From positions 1 through 64,000 of the forward strand of contig AZLU01000083.1 in the NCBI GenBank assembly GCA_002224055.1: a DNA stretch of 64,000 bases, given 5' to 3'. A program made the translations under genes and the position numbers. Positions within the stretch are counted from its first letter, which is position 1, and each line of letters starts with the position of its first letter. Positions 55,322 to 64,000 of the stretch are shown here, one piece after another. Source of the DNA: Pezizomycotina sp. ARF18 (Eukaryota; Ascomycota). Under the pieces are notes generated by a model. It was not told where the DNA came from. It worked only from the letters and a program-made list of their open reading frames with translations, and made no database searches.

Positions 55322-56426
55322 TCAGCGACCCTTATTGAAGAAGTTATCCAAGCTCAATTGGCGTTGTGGTGGTCCGGCAGCCAAAGAGAAAGTTGCCAGC
55401 TTAATATCTTTGCGGTACTTGATCGACAGAAGAAGCCATCGTACCTCGAGGAAATAACTGATCGTAATGTATTTCATCGTCCTCTTCTGCTTCGGAGCAG
55501 TCGAATCTCTCGTCGTCTTTCGAAAGCAGAAAGGCCCGCGGTAAGAACGATGATTAGTTGACTTCCAAGAGCAAGAGATGGTAACATGGGCCGGAAAGAA
55601 ATTTATTGTAAGGGCGTCTTACGTATCTTATGGCAGGCGTAGCAGCGGCCATCATCATCACACATGTAGGAGCGAAAGATGAAAGTTCCCAGTACTCGCT
55701 GATCACCGATTTTGGCCACGCTTTACAGGTTGGTCCTGGCAGCGCCGAAAATGGCACAGTTCGCATATCCTGGTGTAAGGCTCCATATCCGGCTCTGGAG
55801 CCTCTATCCACTTGCATACCGCGTACGTGCTTTCTTTACCACCTGGGTCGCAGCATTCGGCACACGTCCAGGTCTCGCGAATGTAGGTGTAGCTGCACTT
55901 GTGACCCGGATACACGGCCTCGCAGAGGAGCGGATGACGCAGGCGCGGCACCGCCTGGCATGATTTGGATTAGCGCCGCTGTATAGATTGACGGTGGCGG
56001 TACTGCCAATTTGTCGCCGCAGCGAAAGCAGATCGTCGTATCGACGCCCAGGCAGACGAAAAATAGCCGGCACAACGGAGGTGTCCACGATTCAGGTTGC
56101 GCATATTTCCTGGTCGTTGATGGTGAAACCTTCCGCCGGAAAGTGCCGTTTGTCGCCTACCCTAGAACAACCTCCGCAGACCTTAGCGCTGCTACCGAAG
56201 AACTCGTTACCTTCGGTGAACAGGCGCAGAGGGAAACTTCGGCGTTCGATACTTCGGAGGAGAAGATGAGAGGTCTCTCCCGATTCTCCGATCTTTGGAG
56301 CCGTCGAGCTAAACGTATGAGACGCGTAAATGAGCGGCAGGCGATGCGTAGGGATTGTCGGTCCTCTTCATTGAGGTGCGACGCGATGAGGAGGAAGAGC
56401 TCGACGGCGATGTTGGCGAGGGGCAT
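55322..56426 (-). pseudogene. FCP-27: F-box/Cys-rich/PIP-box copy, three exons, frame-broken
   Basis: Minus ATG at 56426 gives MPLANIAVELFLLIASHL, EEDRQSLRIACRSFTRLI. One frame over: FTEGNEFFGSSAKVCGGC, RHFPAEGFTINDQEICAT. Later PYTRICELCHFRRCQDQ, then a shift to WPKSVISEYWEL and RCYACHKIR, ending at 55623 (GTAAGA donor, phase 1). Exon 2 is 55516-55445: HDERFDCSEAEEDDEIHYDQ, LFPRG. The next intron runs 55444-55381, but its acceptor is GG where relatives have AG. The last exon is 55380-55322: AAGPPQRQLSLDNFFNKGR, a PIP box. Both tail exons keep the same phase as FCP-26. Confidence 0.7.
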
Positions 56427-56429
56427 GCC

Positions 56430-57225
56430 GGTGGAGAAGGTAATTAGATTGCGGGTGATAGATGAACCTTTGGTAGCAGAGAAAGGGGGGGGTGGAGGTT
56501 TATGGCGAGTGGGAACGATCGAGATATTTGCCTGAGGTCGGATGCGTGTGTATGAAAATTCTTTAACTTATACCGCTAATAAATTTTTTTAAATAAGTTC
56601 AAGAAAAGGGGAAAAAAAAGGGCTGATTGATAGTGTAGTCTGGAGACCTTCTCAAGTCTCCAGACTATGACAGTACGAGGCGGAAGAAAAGTAAATAAAT
56701 TAAAATAAGATAAAATAAAATAAATAAGATTAGAAATAAAAATAAAATCAATGAACTTGAAGGAAGTACGGTGCTGGAAATCAAGTAACGATAGCCAGGC
56801 GGCCCCGTCTTTAAGATGCCTATTCAAATATACCCACTTAAACCTATTTCGACTGCTATATAGAATGTGGCAACAGTATCCGAGCTTTGTATTAAAACGC
56901 TGATTTCTTAGAAACGACTCTCCGAGTCCTTAAAAGCTAGTTCTTTGAAATTAGAGAAGCCCTCGAGTGCGAAGCCCGAAACCTCAGGAAGCTGAAGCTT
57001 ACTATCCACTATATACTCAAGTTATCGAAGCTGAACTTGTGACCCTTCGATATGCTCTAGCGTAGAGCATTGAAGAGGCAGTCGTAGCATAACCTCATTT
57101 CGTCCCATTCCATTTCCCAAATTTTGCTGCGGCTTAAGGGGATTGAATTATCGTACGAACCCTTCTCACACCGAAGCAGACTGTCTCGGCGGCAAGGTGA
57201 TAATTCCGCCACCTGTAAGGGCTCC
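56430..57225. other. Unassigned; possible extension of FCP-28
   Basis: AT-rich between 56570 and 56830. Near 57080-57110 the minus strand reads MRLCYDCLFNALR, possibly a third Cys pair of FCP-28, but no terminal signature or PIP exon was found. Confidence 0.35.
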
Positions 57226-57229
57226 TACG

Positions 57230-57640
57230 CTGGTTCAAGTGCTTGAAGACACATCGACAAGGCAGACGTGGCAGATCTCAAGATCGTCGATCTTCAACCT
57301 CGACCGGAAACCTAGAATCAACTGCGACACCCTGGCAGCCCCTGCACGTCTTCAACCCGGCCTCAATCCCGCGAAGACGTTACCCTTCCTGAACAAACGC
57401 GCAACAAAGCTTCTGCGTTCCCAGGAAGCGCTCGTCGAAGATCAACGGCCCGGTGTTATACCAATCCTTCGCTGGCCGCGGCGAGAGCAGGATGAGGCGT
57501 TTGAAGCGCGGCAGGTGATGCGAAGAGATTGCTTGTCGGCGGCATCGAGGTTGGAGGTGATGTCGAGGAATATTTCGACGGGGATATGGTTGAACGGCGA
57601 AGTTTGTGGCTCGTCTGCATTGCTCCCTGGGAACTCGGGG
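57230..57640 (-). pseudogene. FCP-28: F-box plus first Cys pairs only, frame-broken
   Basis: The minus strand reads FNHIPVEIFLDITSNL, AADKQSLRITCRA, then one frame over FKRLILLSPRPAKDW and DERFLGTQKLCC. LKTCRGCQGVAVDSRFPVE and IDDLEICHVCLVDV, in two frames, give the first and second pairs. No in-frame ATG stands at the usual place just before the F-box. The rest of the domain is not convincingly present, so this copy appears truncated. Confidence 0.55.
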
Positions 57641-57649
57641 CGCTAGAGC

Positions 57650-58035
57650 GTCTTTGACTCGTGGCTAATATTCTGAGGGAAAGGATGGATGATGATAGCT
57701 GACGATACTTACCGGTGACAACGCTTGTTCGTGAATATCTAGATTCACCTTATTCTTCAATAGAGCCTTGATAATTCGTGAACTTTGTGTTCAATTGCCT
57801 GCCTTGTATTTTCTTTATTTTCTTTATTGTTTGTAGTTGATTAAGTATACTTAGAGAATTATTTGTGTGTTCCTTCTGTTTTGATTGTTGGCAAGGAACT
57901 ATTGTGAAGATAAATTGGAAGGCGAAAAAGTTTGCACAGGAAAAAAAAATTTGAAATGCCAATTAATCAAATAAATTACTAATACCCACGTGCTCAACAG
58001 TGCCTCTTTCCTAGCCCGTTTTCGAGCAGGGAGCA
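57650..58035. other. No recognisable gene
   Basis: AT-rich spacer between FCP-28 and FCP-29, both on minus. Confidence 0.35.
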
Positions 58036-58038
58036 CCA

Positions 58039-59209
58039 TCATGCTGTAGCTTTTTCTTCATATCGTCCGTTCTTGAAGAAGGCATCAAGGGTCAGTTGGC
58101 GCTTCGGTGGACCGGTAGCTATACAGGTACTCGTTAGTGGATATCTTCATCAACTTAAATATCGCAGCCGAGGAAAACAATGGTTATGGGGAACGAAGCG
58201 GAAAGGACGTCCTCATACCTGGAGGAAAGAACTCAAGACCAATATAGTCGTCCTATGGCATCCTTCAACTTCACTACACTCCAATCTTCGTCGTCCTTTG
58301 TCGAGCAGAAATTGCCGCAGTAGTTAGTATATGCATTTTCCATAGCGTATATGGCGAGGAGGTGAAGGGGAAAACATGAAGGGGTACGGGTAACTACTCA
58401 CGGATTCTATTGCATTCATAGCGGCGACCTCTAGATCGAAAGCGTAGAAATGTTCCCTGTTCTCTTCGACAAACTTGTCCGGCCAACCAGGACATCCGCA
58501 GTCGCACAGTGATCAAGGTGACACTCCAACAGACCCTTCATATGATGGAGCCATATCCGCGGCGCCGAATATCTTCACCATATTCACACTGCGTATGTGC
58601 TCTCCGTATCTGTTACCATGCCACAGGTCATACACGCCCAATGATCTCCGATGCCAGGAAAGTGAATTTATGTCCCTTCGCGTCATCTTCGCAATACTTC
58701 CATGACGCAATCGCAGCAAAAGTACATGAGACTCAAGTACTTTTTCCCACTGCGTGCCCGTGGTGACAAGACGAAAGTAAAAGTCGCCTCCGTTACAGAG
58801 ACAGCAGCGGAATGGACGTAAATAATCGGGCGCTCTGGCTGTGACATCTCGGACGTTAGCAATTGAGGATGAAGGGCCGCATATGTCCTGGTCATCGATT
58901 TTGACGCCGAAGAACGAGAAACGGGGTAGCCGATTTTCAGGCAGCAGCTGCAGGCCTTGGAATTCTTCCCGGCGAAAACGTTGCCCTGTTTGAGTAAGCG
59001 TGGAGGGAAGCCCCGCAATCGAGGACGTCCTTGGAGAAGAGTAAAGGTCCGGTGGCTCCGTTGTTGGGCCGCGTGCCGGTGGATATACTCTGAAAGCTCG
59101 GCAGGTTATTCGAAGTGCTGCTTGTCAGCCTCGTTCAGATCATCAGTGATCAGCAAAAGGAGTGCCACGGGAAGGAGGCGAAGGTGGGCGGTATTTGAGT
59201 GTTCTCCAT
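58039..59209 (-). pseudogene. FCP-29: F-box/Cys-rich/PIP-box copy, three exons, frame-broken
   Basis: Minus ATG at 59209. The F-box is split over frames: LRLLPVALLLLITDDLNEAD, then ALRITCRAFRVY. PPRLLKQGNVFAGKNSKACS and CCLKIG follow, then IDDQDICG, YFCCDCVMEV, CMTCGMVTDTESTYAV, CDCGCPGWPDKFVEENREHF, and YECNRIR with a GTGAGT donor (phase 1). Exon 2 holds LECSEVEGC and, one frame over, DDYIGLEFFPPG (ends 58219), closely matching FCP-26. A CTAAC branch site and TATAG acceptor lead to exon 3 (58118-58039): ATGPPKRQLTLDAFFKNG, then RYEEKATA. This is the strongest PIP box of the set. Several frame changes in exons 1 and 2. Confidence 0.75.
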
Positions 59210-59429
59210 GGTCTGCGGTCGTTAAGGGGGTGTTGGATTAGCCAGCCACCGAGGAGAAAAGAGAGATGAAGATTGTGGAGCCTATTGAGAGGTTTTGTTA
59301 GTGGTGTATATTCGGCGTCTTTGGCTTCTGTCGCTTCTTCGTCTTCGTCGTGTTTGCGTTCGGCACTAATAGGATGAGCTTTTAATGAGGATGCTGGATA
59401 AAAGAAATGAAATTGTTAAATTTAAAACA

Positions 59430-59485
59430 ATAAATCAATCAATAAATAAATAAATAAATAAAATAATAAATAAATAAATAAAAAA

Positions 59486-59536
<51 letters not shown>

Positions 59537-59565
59537 ATTAAATAAAATAAATAAATAAATAAATG
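59430..59565. repeat. AAAT microsatellite
   Basis: A nearly pure (AAAT)n array of about 130 bp with a few interruptions. Confidence 0.9.
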
Positions 59566-59814
59566 ACACCCCTTATTTTCTATTCTATTACTTATATTTG
59601 CGGGAATCTTCGCACACATCAGTACTTCAAGCAGATAACAAAACTTGTTTCTATTGAAAATCAACGCAATACCGTTCGAACATACACTGAGGATTTTCTT
59701 CCAATCCTGCCATCTCTTATCCAGTACTGCATTACATTAGCTCATACTAATCGACATCACGACCTACTCCGCCTCCAGCAGAAATCAGAGTTCTCTATAG
59801 CGTATTGACGCCAG

Positions 59815-60739
59815 AATGAGCTCCCCAAGTTCCCCGTCGAACTTTCCTCGACATCGCTTCCTACCTCCGCTTCGCGGACAAAGAAGGCTACCCTCACCTG
59901 CACTCGTTCAGGAACATCCTCCTTCCGCGCCTCTTTCGGGAGGGGAACCTGTTCGCTGACAGGGACGTCAAGGCCTGCAGCGTCTGCTTGAAGGTTGGGG
60001 ATCGCGAGAAGCACTTTCCGATGGAGGGTTTCCAGATCGACGGTTACGACGTCTGTGTGGATTGCATTTGCTGCATGCTCTGCGACTGTCTCCCGAGGAG
60101 TGTTGACAAGATGGACTTGGACAAATGCTGGGAATGCTATACCCGCGCGAAGAAGGTGTTCAATTCCCATTAACGGAGTCATGGACCTTGACGAGGCTTA
60201 CAGGCTTGTCTGTGAGCACTGCCTCCTCGACATCGTGCGTCAAACGCTACTAGGGACACCAGCAGAGCTATAAGGGGTTGAATTCTATACGTGCCGCATC
60301 TGCTGGTCCGGCATCGGTTTGCGACAATGTGGATACGAGTGGCGGGGGTGAAGGGGACTCTGGTGAAATGCACACACCTTGTCAGGGAGAGCTGATGCCT
60401 AAGGTTCTGGAAGAGATGAAACCCTACACGAGATCTGCCAGGGCTGCATATGCGTATATGCGGCGAATACGAATGTTCCGGATGGCCGGAGGCTTTTGGG
60501 ACCACTCGTCGATGAGGAGTATCGCACCGAGGAGAGTGGCGGTGATGATTTTTCTGAGGACGGTTCAGCCGCGGACGACGAGGAAATCTATTATCCAGAA
60601 GAGCGCGACAATGAAGAAGAATCCAAATGACGAGGATGGAATCGGTCGATTACGGGACACCACCGATGAGGAAAAGCCCTCGAGCCAAGATAATTCTGGG
60701 GATGAAATTTATCAGAAGAGGAGGCGTCCCGTCGAGTAG
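59815..60739 (+). pseudogene. FCP-30: shortened F-box, full Cys region and long acidic tail, frame-broken
   Basis: Starting from an ATG near 59815, LPKFPVELS is followed one frame over by LDIASYLRFADKEGYPHLHS and FRNILLPRLFREGNLFADRD, so the CRxF half of the F-box is missing. VKACSVCLKVGDREKHFPME, QIDGYDVCVDCICC are in the same frame to 60170. Later segments: LVCEHCLLDI, EFYTCRICWSG, MKPYTRICQGC, and CGEYECSGWPEAF in changing frames. An acidic run follows without an obvious intron (EESGGDDFSEDGSAADDEEI, YYPEERDNEEESK). No PIP motif. A further frame to 60964 reads LLNQLKEIIYRYEQRIIKRR, a helical end of unknown relation. Confidence 0.6.
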
Positions 60740-60744
60740 TAGCA

Positions 60745-61430
60745 TATGCTAAGAACAACCCGAATCTTGACGGGTACGATACGTTGTCCACTCTGCTTCC
60801 ATACGGTCTGCTTTGTTTCAAGGCTACTAATTACTATGAATTACTCATCTGCCGCCAATAAACAGGTCGGACATCTTGCTCTCAATCTCCTTGAATCATA
60901 TTTGCTAAACCAACTGAAGGAAATTATATATCGGTACGAACAGCGGATCATTAAAAGAAGATGAATATAACTTATGGGATATATGTGGTCACGATAGGTT
61001 CCTTCCTTAGAATCGAAATCCCAATTGCCATTTCAAAGATGTTTGCTCTGGAGACCGTCATGGGGCTTATAATTTTATCCAATCAGCATTTCATTTGGCC
61101 TATTCATTGACAAGTCAGATATGGTATAACTTTGAAGTTATATTGTTGTTAATTAAGAAAAAAGGTCCAAAAGAACACATTGAGAATTACAAAATTATTC
61201 ACTCTTTAATTACGCTATTAAAGATTAAATTAAGAAATTTTTGAAGTTGGTATATGTACGACGACTCTTGGAGACCATAAAAGTTGACTGGATGGATATT
61301 AGAGCCAGGACTTCCATTCTGCTCTGTTTTCTCCTCTCTGCTCTTTTGCTTCTCATTTGTTTCTCTTCCCACTTTTGTTTTTTTTTTAATATTGTGAGTT
61401 ATCCTGGATTGAAGCAGGCTCTCGCGAGAA
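60745..61430. other. No recognisable gene
   Basis: AT-rich spacer. A T11 run lies at about 61378. Confidence 0.35.
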
Positions 61431-61434
61431 CCCA

Positions 61435-62650
61435 TCAGTACTTCCTGAAAAAGGCGCCCACAGTGAGTTGGCGTTTCGGTGTCCGCGGCTACATGTAGAT
61501 ATACAACACATTAGTATTAGCAACCGAAAGCCATGCTTTACAAGCGCTGAAAGTAAAAAGCATCATTGGAAGAGAAAGAACGCATACCAGATGGGAAACG
61601 TTCGTTTTCGGGAATGGCCTCATCGCCTATAAAATCATCGCAGGTCCAATATTTATCATCTACAAGGAAGTTATCAAGAAGTATTAGCTATCCGTTGGCC
61701 TGGCATATTATTTTACAGGCAATATCATACTGATACAGTATGAAGGTAATGGTTGGAACGGAATGGAAACGTTCACATACGTATCTCGCCGCACAAAAGG
61801 CAGCGGCCCTGAGCGTCGCACTTGTAGAAATATCCGTTGTGGATATCGATGACAGAGGAAACGTTCGTTTCGGAATGGCCTCATCGCCTATAAAATCATC
61901 GCAGGTCCAATTTATCATCTACAAGGAAGTTTATCAAGAAGTATTAGCTATCCGTTGGCCTGGCATATTATTTTACAGGCAATATCATACTGATACAGTA
62001 TGAAGGTAATGGTTGGAACGGAATGGAAAACTTCACATACGTATCTCGCCGCACAAAAGGCAGCGGCCCTGAGCGTCGCACTTGTAGAAATATCCGTTGT
62101 GGATATCGATGACAGACCTGGGCCAACCAGTGCACTCGTGGTCGCGGCAGAAGGGGAAATGGCAACTCCTACAGATTCTGATATACGGCAGCATAACTCG
62201 GCCGGCGTCGTTTCCTTTTGCAAGGCGAGGATTCGCAGCCGAATTACTGACGCGTCCGCACTCACTACAAGACTAATGATCGCTGATTGCGGGTGACTGA
62301 ACTTGTGACCTGCCGTAACGCCTTTCTGACCGCCCAGAGCACACAATCAGGGCAGATCTTGCCATAACCTTCGACGGTGTCCTCGGGCAGCCAGATGTCA
62401 TGCCCAGATTAACCTGAGGGTTGTCTTTTTGTACCTAACCGGGACACCCGACATCGCAAATGTCGAGGACCACCCAACTGCGGATTGCGGCGAAGCATTC
62501 GGGAGCCTTGAGATGTTCGCCAAGCAGGTCGCACAGACTTCTAGGTCGTTGACAGTGAGGTCTTCGAGCGGGAAGTGGCGTTTATCGAAGATTCCCGTGC
62601 AGTTGCCGCACGCTTTGAGGATGCATCAATCTTTCACGTTCGATAATTTC
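61435..62650 (-). pseudogene. FCP-31: Cys domain plus PIP exon, lacks F-box, internal tandem duplication
   Basis: Begins abruptly near 62650 without F-box or hinge. ILKACGNCTGIFDKRHFPLE, DLTVNDLEVCATCLANI give the first two pairs. Near 62190-62041, YIRICRSCHFPFCRDHECTG, WPRSVIDIHNGYFYKCDAQG, RCLLCGEIR ends at a GTATGT donor (phase 1). A segment of about 260 bp covering the end of exon 1, intron 1 and exon 2 is then present twice (61595-61857 and 61858-62117). In the copy nearest the 3' end, exon 2 (61659-61588) is intact: HDKYWTCDDFIGDEAIPENE, RFPSG. The last exon (61488-61435) encodes PRTPKRQLTVGAFFRKY, a PIP box, one base out of phase with exon 2. Confidence 0.65.
61595..62117. repeat. Direct tandem duplication of about 260 bp
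   Basis: 61595-61857 and 61858-62117 are almost identical. The ATGAAGGTAATGG landmark lies at 61740 and 62000, exactly 260 bp apart. Differences are a few single-base indels. The unit spans exon 1 end, intron and exon 2 of FCP-31. Confidence 0.9.
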
Positions 62651-62654
62651 GTGG

Positions 62655-63293
62655 GGAGTGGGTTAAAGGGGAAAGAATCATCCTCGATGGTGGGCACGTA
62701 TGCAATGGCTGCGCCGCGGACGTCCTACGCGAAATGTTTAAGTTCTCGATGGGCTTGCGCTTCGCCTCCTATTACGCCGGTCATTTCTGCCGGAACGGAA
62801 TCACAACGTTCGTTATCCTGCAAGAGCCGCGATAACGAAGGCCTATACGGGAATCCACACGATATATGTTGGAATTGGGGTGCTGCGCCTGGTCTGCCAC
62901 TGAAGTCGAGGAGAATTTCCGTAGGTTCTGCGACAAGCCGACGACCGAGGACCGTTGTCGCACTGCTGCTACTGTGAGGTGATTCGTAAGTCTTGCCCCA
63001 GTGGTGATCGGATATATGCATTTGATGAAATCCAAGAAGTTGACAATTATTTCACGTGCTGTAGACGGAGATGAGATAGTTGAATCCGATGAGGATGATT
63101 ACGGAACGGATGAAGACGAGGCAAATAGTCACCTGGGAGAAGAATGATATCGATCAGGGTGACTCAGAGGGAGAGGAATATATATGGTGGACGAAGATGA
63201 GGTGGATGAAGATGAGGTGGAGGAAGATGAAGTGGAGGAAGATGAGGTCGATGAGGATGCCTTGGATGGAGACGAAGACCAAGCTCTAGCTTG
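62655..63293 (+). pseudogene. FCP-32: truncated copy, second Cys pair to acidic tail, opposite strand to FCP-31
   Basis: From about 62655 the plus strand reads KGERIILDGGHVCNGCAADV, LREMFKFSMGLRFASYY, then in other frames GCCAWSATEVEENFRRFCDK and a final CYCEVI at a GTAAGT donor near 62989. After a GCTGTAG acceptor (about 63064) the acidic exon reads GDEIVESDEDDYGTDEDEAN, stop, then further acidic repeats (EDEVDEDEVEEDEVEEDEVD) to DGDEDQALA at 63293. It has no F-box or first Cys pair and abuts FCP-31 head to head. The tail ends without a PIP motif. Confidence 0.55.
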
Positions 63294-63295
63294 AG

Positions 63296-63640
63296 CGACA
63301 CTAGATATCATAAGACCAAAACAACCCAGATCGGCGGTTCACCTCTAAGAGACACGTAGCCTCAGACAAAACAACAAAACTGTATATCCCTTATGATGTT
63401 GGGTATATTTTACATTGGCTGAGGGACTGCTTCACGACAATAATATTTACCATGATTGGGCTAATTTACGTGCACCGATCAATCGCGCACACTCACAATG
63501 CAACCAAAACGTAACTTTCCCCCCAGGAAAGAATGTCTGTATCTTATATCTATATACTTGAACGAATGTGCTGTTCTCTAAAGCAGCAAAATTATATACG
63601 TGAAAGGTAGAATGTTTTCAATCTTGTCAATTGAGGGATA
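63296..63640. other. No recognisable gene
   Basis: Convergent spacer between FCP-32 and the coiled-coil gene. Confidence 0.35.
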
Positions 63641-63642
63641 CT

Positions 63643-64000
63643 AGGTGGTCGGCTCGATCGACGTCCTCATCTCCTCCACAAAAGCAACCACGTCATTCCA
63701 GTTCCCGCTCGTCAACTTATCCTTCGCTCTTTTGTTTTCCTCTCTCAGTTTCTCATTCTCATCCTGTAAACGCATGATATCTTGTTTGAGACCCCTTATC
63801 TCCTCCTGCGCAACACACAGCTCGTCTCCACCCTTACTTCTCTCCTCAGCTTCTCGTTCTCCAGACGCAACTCCTTATTCTCCTTTTCAAGATTGTATAT
63901 AATAGGGATACTCGATTTGGGTATCTGAAGCTTGATAATGGCCTCAGACTACGTCGTCGTGTCGTTGTAGTAGTACTTCCCGATGTGTCGCTACCGTTCT
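63643..64000 (-). CDS. Coiled-coil protein, C-terminal part, runs off the window
   Basis: The minus strand reads SEAIIKLQIPKSSIPIIYNL, EKENKELRLENEKLRRE, then one frame over EEIRGLKQDIMRLQDENEKL, REENKRAKDKL, and the C-terminus NWNDVVAFVEEMRTSIEPTT. Heptads with Leu/Ile at a and d positions indicate a parallel coiled coil. The N-terminal part lies beyond the right edge. One frame change near 63830 could be an intron or an indel. Family not recognised; it could be a bZIP-like or structural protein. Confidence 0.45.

Noticed and set aside
59422-59664. Minus-strand frame rich in Leu, Ile, Tyr and Phe resembling a membrane protein
   Set aside because: It is the translation of the AAAT microsatellite.
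61740-62296. Two similar plus-strand open frames starting MKVMVGTEWK
   Set aside because: They are antisense shadows of the duplicated FCP-31 exon. The minus strand carries the family cysteines, splice sites and PIP exon.
62725-63021. A minus-strand reading EPTEILLDFSGRPGAAPQ that looks like an F-box for FCP-31
   Set aside because: The plus strand over the same bases encodes the conserved FCP-32 segments (AWSATEVEENFRRFCDK, CYCEVI) with a proper donor, so the minus reading is more likely coincidence.
2600-63300. A cluster of LTR retrotransposons or other virus-like elements as the reason for the repeats
   Set aside because: I found no long terminal repeats, integrase, reverse transcriptase or capsid motifs; the repetition is explained by the F-box family.
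2600-63300. A CRISPR array or bacterial operon
   Set aside because: There are no regular short repeats with spacers; introns and gene style are fungal.

Overview
The window reads as accessory DNA from a filamentous ascomycete, probably Pezizomycotina; no genus can be named. Supporting this are short GT-AG introns (about 50-130 bp) with GTAAGT- or GTACGT-type donors and CTAAC-like branch sites, an NmrA-like oxidoreductase remnant, small secreted cysteine-containing proteins, MITE-like elements, and ATG starts with no bacterial ribosome-binding sites.

The dominant content is one gene family, repeated about 32 times on both strands from roughly 2.5 to 63.3 kb, or about one copy per 2 kb. I use the working label FCP (F-box, cysteine, PIP). 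The ancestral product has four parts. First is an N-terminal F-box (typically MSLQxLPVELFLxI followed by DKQxLRxxCRxFxxLI). Second is a hinge ending in PGNxF. Third is a domain rich in cysteine and histidine: CxxC, then FPxxxLxxDDxxICxxC, then YxCxxC with one or two His, then CxxCHxxxCxxxxCxGWP, then a last CxxC. Fourth, in the right-hand copies, a phase-1 intron leads to a short acidic exon and a last exon with a PCNA-interacting-peptide motif (QxxLxxFF) at the C-terminus. The PIP exon is visible in four copies (near 54.95, 55.35, 58.08 and 61.46 kb) and in decayed form near 13.26 kb.

Two copies are intact as read: 28338-29067 (+) and 47020-47857 (-). Most others change frame one to several times. 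Either this is a gene graveyard around a few live genes, or the assembly carries indel errors. The sequence alone cannot decide, and raw reads would.

Layout: 1-2.5 kb nothing recognised; 2.5-5.2 kb a relic and FCP-1/2; 6.2-7.3 kb an NmrA-like remnant; 8.2-15.4 kb FCP-3 to FCP-6; 15.5-16.7 kb two non-coding DNA-transposon-like elements; 17.3-18.4 kb a secreted Cys-rich gene; 19.9-27.7 kb FCP-7 to FCP-12 around a small secreted-protein gene (26.2 kb); 28.3-31.3 kb a tandem trio, FCP-13 to FCP-15; 31.7-33.3 kb a secreted protein with about 12-14 CC-containing repeats; 35.5 kb a different F-box gene; 37.1-38.8 kb FCP-16/17; 39.2 kb a small secreted protein; 42.2-53.4 kb FCP-18 to FCP-25; 53.8-63.3 kb FCP-26 to FCP-32, the PIP-bearing subfamily; 63.6-64 kb the end of a coiled-coil gene running off the window.

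Proposed joint role (inference): the F-box would dock Skp1 in an SCF ubiquitin ligase, the Cys/His domain would bind zinc and perhaps the substrate, and the PIP tail would tether the complex to PCNA at replication or repair sites. Subfamilies differ mainly in the last exons (PIP tail, plain acidic tail, or helical tail), as if the targeting module is exchanged while the F-box/Cys core is kept.
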